Shown one piece after another: positions 61,413 through 64,000 of a DNA stretch of 64,000 nucleotides. A model generated the notes under the pieces. The model was not told the origin of the DNA, made no database searches, and saw only the letters and a program-made list of their open reading frames with translations. Position 1 is the first letter of the stretch; the number at the start of each line of letters is the position of its first letter. Source of the DNA: a bacterium (lineage in GTDB: Bacteria > Bacillota > Bacilli > Lactobacillales > Streptococcaceae); NCBI GenBank assembly GCA_905221145.1, contig CAJNCA010000002.1, positions 62,001 through 126,000 on the forward strand, written 5' to 3'. The position numbers and the translations under genes are program-made.

Positions 61413-62021
61413 TTGAAAGAACAAATTTTTTTGATGGGTGGAAATCCACCGATAACGAATCTTACCATTATTGATAAAATACTGGCATCAAGGAAGATTG
61501 AAAGAATTGTCATTTTTACAGTTTTTCGAGATAATTGGCAACCTTATATGAAAAAGTACACGGAAGTTTTTCAAAGTCAATTTCCTAATCTAAACATTGA
61601 TTACTTGCTCCTGGACACTGAGAAGATTGATCTTGATAGCTATCTAGATGCTGACATAATTATCATCGGTGGTGGAAATACGGAAAAGTATTTAGCTACT
61701 TACGTCAATCAGCAGTTCAAAAATTATATCGATCGTATGCTGAATAAAGGGGCGAAAGTTATGGGATTTTCTGCAGGAGCCCTATTATTAGGAGAAAAAG
61801 TCTATGTTTCACCTAATGATAATTCAGATCATCAGATAAAGATAAAAAATGGATTAGGACTCTTTAGTCAGTTTTTAATTTGTGTCCATTATGATTCCTG
61901 GAATGATAAAGCTAATAAGGAGAGAGCTGAAGAACTCGTTAATGTGCCCATAATTCCACTAAATAATCATTCCTGTCTTGTATTGAATAAACTTGGAAAC
62001 ATCACAGAGAAAATTGACTAG
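61413..62021 (+). CDS. Peptidase S51 family protein (PepE-like)
   Basis: 202 residues with a class-I glutamine-amidotransferase-like fold. IIIIGGGNT (82-90), nucleophile Ser120 in MGFSAGAL, and His159 in ICVHYDSW give the serine-protease order of the S51 family; members cut after N-terminal Asp (dipeptidase E) or cyanophycin. The frame begins TTG at 61413 with AGAAAGTG upstream; ATG 61434 is an alternative that would remove MKEQIFL. Probably cytoplasmic. In this accessory region it may be unrelated to the NTPase; distance 300 bp, own terminator. Confidence 0.8.
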   Translation: MKEQIFLMGGNPPITNLTIIDKILASRKIERIVIFTVFRDNWQPYMKKYTEVFQSQFPNLNIDYLLLDTEKIDLDSYLDADIIIIGGGNTEKYLATYVNQQFKNYIDRMLNKGAKVMGFSAGALLLGEKVYVSPNDNSDHQIKIKNGLGLFSQFLICVHYDSWNDKANKERAEELVNVPIIPLNNHSCLVLNKLGNITEKID

Positions 62022-62077
62022 TTTTAATTATACGAATCTGAATCTACGAAACTAAAGTATTGACGAAATGAATAATG

Positions 62078-62104
62078 AAAAGCCTTAATTGTAAGGCTTT
62101 TTTG
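62078..62104 (+). terminator. Terminator after peptidase gene
   Basis: AAAAGCCTTA (62078-62087) pairs with TAAGGCTTTT (62092-62101), loop ATTG, T-run. Confidence 0.87.
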
Positions 62105-62201
62105 GTGTTTTTATGATAGAATATAGGTAGTTATAATCGAGAGCAACTTAGAAGCAGTAAAAAAATATTATACGTAAAATAATCAAAATTAGGAAGATAA
62201 A

Positions 62202-62945
62202 ATGACAGAAATTGATAAAAGGAATTTAAAAAATTATCTTTATTGTACATTTGGAATTACTTATATAGCTTGGGGGCTTCTTACCATATTTACTCAATCT
62301 CATATTTTGGAATTAGAAACATTTATAGGGAGAATGTTACATATAGTAGGTGCACTTGGACCAGCTATTGCAAGTGGCTTTTATTTAAAAAGTAATAATA
62401 TAAAATTTAAACATTTTTTATTTAATAAGATAGAAAATAGTAGTATTTATTTCATTTATCATATGTTAGCAATTTTGATACTATTTTCTGTATCTTCCTT
62501 AGAATTAAACGGAGTATCAATTTATCTGATGCCATTATTCTTTATACAACTAATTTTTTTTGGTGGTGGACATGAAGAATTAGGATGGAGAGGAATATTA
62601 CAACCATTACTTGATAAAAAATATACTTATTGGCAATCTAATTTGATTGTAGGATCAATTTGGGGAATATGGCATCTGCCTTTATGGTTTATAGTTGGAG
62701 AAAGTCATCAAGGATTTCCTTTTATTTTATTTTTTATATATACATTATTTTTAAGTTTTGTTTTAGGGCTTCTTTACCGTCAAACGAAATCTGTGGGATA
62801 CTGTGTATTATTTCATTCATTCGCAAATTTGTTAAATCTCTATTTTGTGTTAAAAATTAATCTTATTTTTATTATCATTTTTATTGGTTATTTGATTTAT
62901 ACTATATTGGCGAGTAATAGAATTAGTAAGGAAACAACATTTTAA
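62202..62945 (+). CDS. CPBP intramembrane metalloprotease (CAAX/Abi family)
   Basis: 247 residues with about seven hydrophobic segments. The three family motifs are present: EELGWRGIL (Glu125, Glu126, Arg130), WGIWHLPLW (His158) and VLFHSFAN (His205). Members are membrane-embedded proteases, in lactic acid bacteria often tied to bacteriocin immunity or abortive infection; no bacteriocin precursor is visible next to it. Ribosome site is weak (AGGAAGAT). Strongly AT-rich, as are its neighbours. Confidence 0.85.
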   Translation: MTEIDKRNLKNYLYCTFGITYIAWGLLTIFTQSHILELETFIGRMLHIVGALGPAIASGFYLKSNNIKFKHFLFNKIENSSIYFIYHMLAILILFSVSSLELNGVSIYLMPLFFIQLIFFGGGHEELGWRGILQPLLDKKYTYWQSNLIVGSIWGIWHLPLWFIVGESHQGFPFILFFIYTLFLSFVLGLLYRQTKSVGYCVLFHSFANLLNLYFVLKINLIFIIIFIGYLIYTILASNRISKETTF

Positions 62946-63099
62946 AATTTAGATCAGGATATCCATTATTGAAAGTAACGTATGGTCATTCTAGATAATC
63001 AATGTTAGAGACTTTTCTATTTGTTGAGACATCACTGCTTGTACGAGCTGATTAAACATGAGTGTAGCTAGTGAAAGTTCTACAGTAAGGAGTTTAAAC

Positions 63100-63906
63100 A
63101 TGAAATTCCATGAATTTGGTGATAAGAATTCGCCTCCTATTTTACTGATACATGGTGGTGGAAGTTCTTGGTGGAATTATCTTCGTCAAGCACGAATCTT
63201 GTCAAAAGAATACCGTATTATTCTACCCACTTTGAATGGCCACGGCGAGGAATATCAACTTGATTATGTTTCTACTGAAGATTCTGCTTTGGAGATTATA
63301 GACTATATCAAAGCAAACTGTGGTGGGAAATTGTTTGCAATCGGTGGTGTTTCACTTGGTGGTCAAATTGCCATAGAGCTTTTATCTTTAGATAGTGAAA
63401 TTGCTGAGAAGGCCATTATAGACGGAAGCCTCTGTATTCCTCAACCAAGGTTAGCTAAAATCAGCATCTTTCTAGTGTCTCTATTTGGTAAACTGATGTT
63501 CAATAAATTCTCTTGCAAACTTCAGTTAAGCATGATGAACAAACTCTATCCTAAACTGGCTTATCCAGAGGAAATAAAAGCTTATTATTTGGAGGATTTG
63601 CCAAGGACGCCTATCAAAACATTGGTGACCATTTACAAAAACTATATGGGATGTTACAAGCTGAAAGATATGATTTCTGCTAGCAAGGCTCAGGTTCTGT
63701 ATATCTATGGTGAAAAAGAATTGAACTGTGTGAAAGAATCAGCGAAATTATTTCATCAGCTACATTCAAATACAATTTTGTATGAAGCAAAGGGCTATAA
63801 CCACGGCTATTTATCAGCTTACCTGCCTCATGAGTGGATTAATCTGGTGGTGTCATTTTTAAAGAGTGACTCATTAGAAATGTGTAACGAATTTGATGTG
63901 CCATAA
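63100..63906 (+). CDS. Alpha/beta hydrolase
   Basis: 268 residues. Oxyanion loop LLIHGGGSSWW (around 15-25), nucleophile Ser85 in GGVSLGG, late aspartate region VLYIYGEKELN and histidine in YNHGYLS. Substrate unknown; resembles esterases or lipases of the AB hydrolase family. I chose ATG 63100 preceded by AGTAAGGAG; an upstream frame adds 14 residues without homology. The next gene begins 11 bp later, probably one operon. Confidence 0.82.
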   Translation: MKFHEFGDKNSPPILLIHGGGSSWWNYLRQARILSKEYRIILPTLNGHGEEYQLDYVSTEDSALEIIDYIKANCGGKLFAIGGVSLGGQIAIELLSLDSEIAEKAIIDGSLCIPQPRLAKISIFLVSLFGKLMFNKFSCKLQLSMMNKLYPKLAYPEEIKAYYLEDLPRTPIKTLVTIYKNYMGCYKLKDMISASKAQVLYIYGEKELNCVKESAKLFHQLHSNTILYEAKGYNHGYLSAYLPHEWINLVVSFLKSDSLEMCNEFDVP

Positions 63907-63917
63907 GGAGGAATACC

Positions 63918-64000
63918 ATGCTTGGAGCAATAGTTGGAGACATTGTTGGTTCTGTTTACGAATGGAACAATATCAAAACGAAGGATTTTCCTTTATTTCT
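63918..64000 (+). CDS. ADP-ribosylglycohydrolase family protein (5' end only)
   Basis: Starts at ATG 63918 after AAGGAGGA and runs off the right edge after 27 codons. MLGAIVGDIVGSVYEW is the N-terminal signature (GAxxGDxxGxxxE) of DraG/ARH enzymes, whose acids bind two magnesium ions and which remove ADP-ribose from proteins, nucleic acid or small molecules. Here only the start can be seen; possible partner of an ADP-ribosylation system is speculation. Confidence 0.75.
   Translation, partial: MLGAIVGDIVGSVYEWNNIKTKDFPLF

Noticed and set aside
62022..62062. ComX (cin-box) promoter at TACGAATC before the CPBP gene
   Set aside because: One mismatch to TACGAATA, but it lies before the peptidase terminator, in the wrong place for the CPBP gene.

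Overview
The window is low-GC Firmicute DNA from a mitis-group Streptococcus (S. pneumoniae / S. mitis / S. pseudopneumoniae type). This rests on recognised gene content: glgBCDA with a GlgD subunit, non-phosphorylating GapN, the CcdA-EtrX2 pair, AdcAII with two polyhistidine-triad (Pht) surface proteins, a preQ1-II riboswitch before queT, and an asd-type small RNA before asd-dapA. The first Pht protein matches pneumococcal PhtD in both termini but has two extra triads. The second starts like PhtE but has an enlarged, differently built C-terminal part, so a close relative of S. pneumoniae, or a divergent strain of it, is likelier than a standard laboratory strain. No ribosomal RNA, intact insertion sequence or CRISPR array is visible.

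Layout. 1-7.1 kb: 5' part of pgm (minus strand), an ABC-F ATPase whose promoter predicts a leaderless mRNA, an Rgg regulator paired with an MFS exporter, and ligA. 7.2-17.0 kb: alpha-glucan metabolism (pullulanase, gapN, then the glgBCDA operon behind a promoter with a strong CcpA (cre) site). 17.1-20.8 kb: serB, a glycerate kinase gene broken by an 8-bp tandem duplication, yueI-like and enolase. 21-28.3 kb: murA-type gene, a GNAT gene, a CBS/DRTGG regulator, map, ribF, a YitT protein, DegV and HU. 28.5-31.4 kb: CcdA/EtrX2 extracytoplasmic redox pair and an amino-acid permease. 31.5-39.5 kb: a zinc-acquisition locus, adcAII-phtD-like and phtE-like, each transcription unit preceded by the same promoter architecture with back-to-back 12-bp AdcR-type boxes. 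39.6-57.0 kb: housekeeping genes (pepT, hemH, mscL, gtrA-like, queT, tRNA-Thr, asd RNA, asd, dapA, mnmE, tautomerase, tdk, prfA-prmC-tsaC-GNAT, glyA, a nucleoid-associated protein, a lysozyme-like protein, a DUF1002 protein, rlmCD).

From 57.0 kb to the end the DNA is more AT-rich and accessory. It begins immediately 3' of rlmCD, a known integration target of streptococcal integrative elements and the left boundary of pneumococcal pathogenicity island 1. There is a frameshifted relic of a second RlmCD-like 3' end with a short direct repeat to the real gene, then a 1244-residue protein with an Mrr-like nuclease-type N-terminus and a STAND NTPase module (a probable anti-phage conflict protein), then an S51 peptidase, a CPBP membrane protease, an alpha/beta hydrolase and the start of an ADP-ribosylglycohydrolase. 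The large NTPase is the best candidate for an undescribed system.

Links between genes: pullulanase plus GlgBCDA trim and build glycogen-like glucan under carbon control; AdcAII and Pht proteins gather zinc; CcdA/EtrX2 keep exported thiols reduced; PrmC methylates the release factor encoded just upstream. All calls come from reading the sequence and recalled family knowledge; no database search was run.
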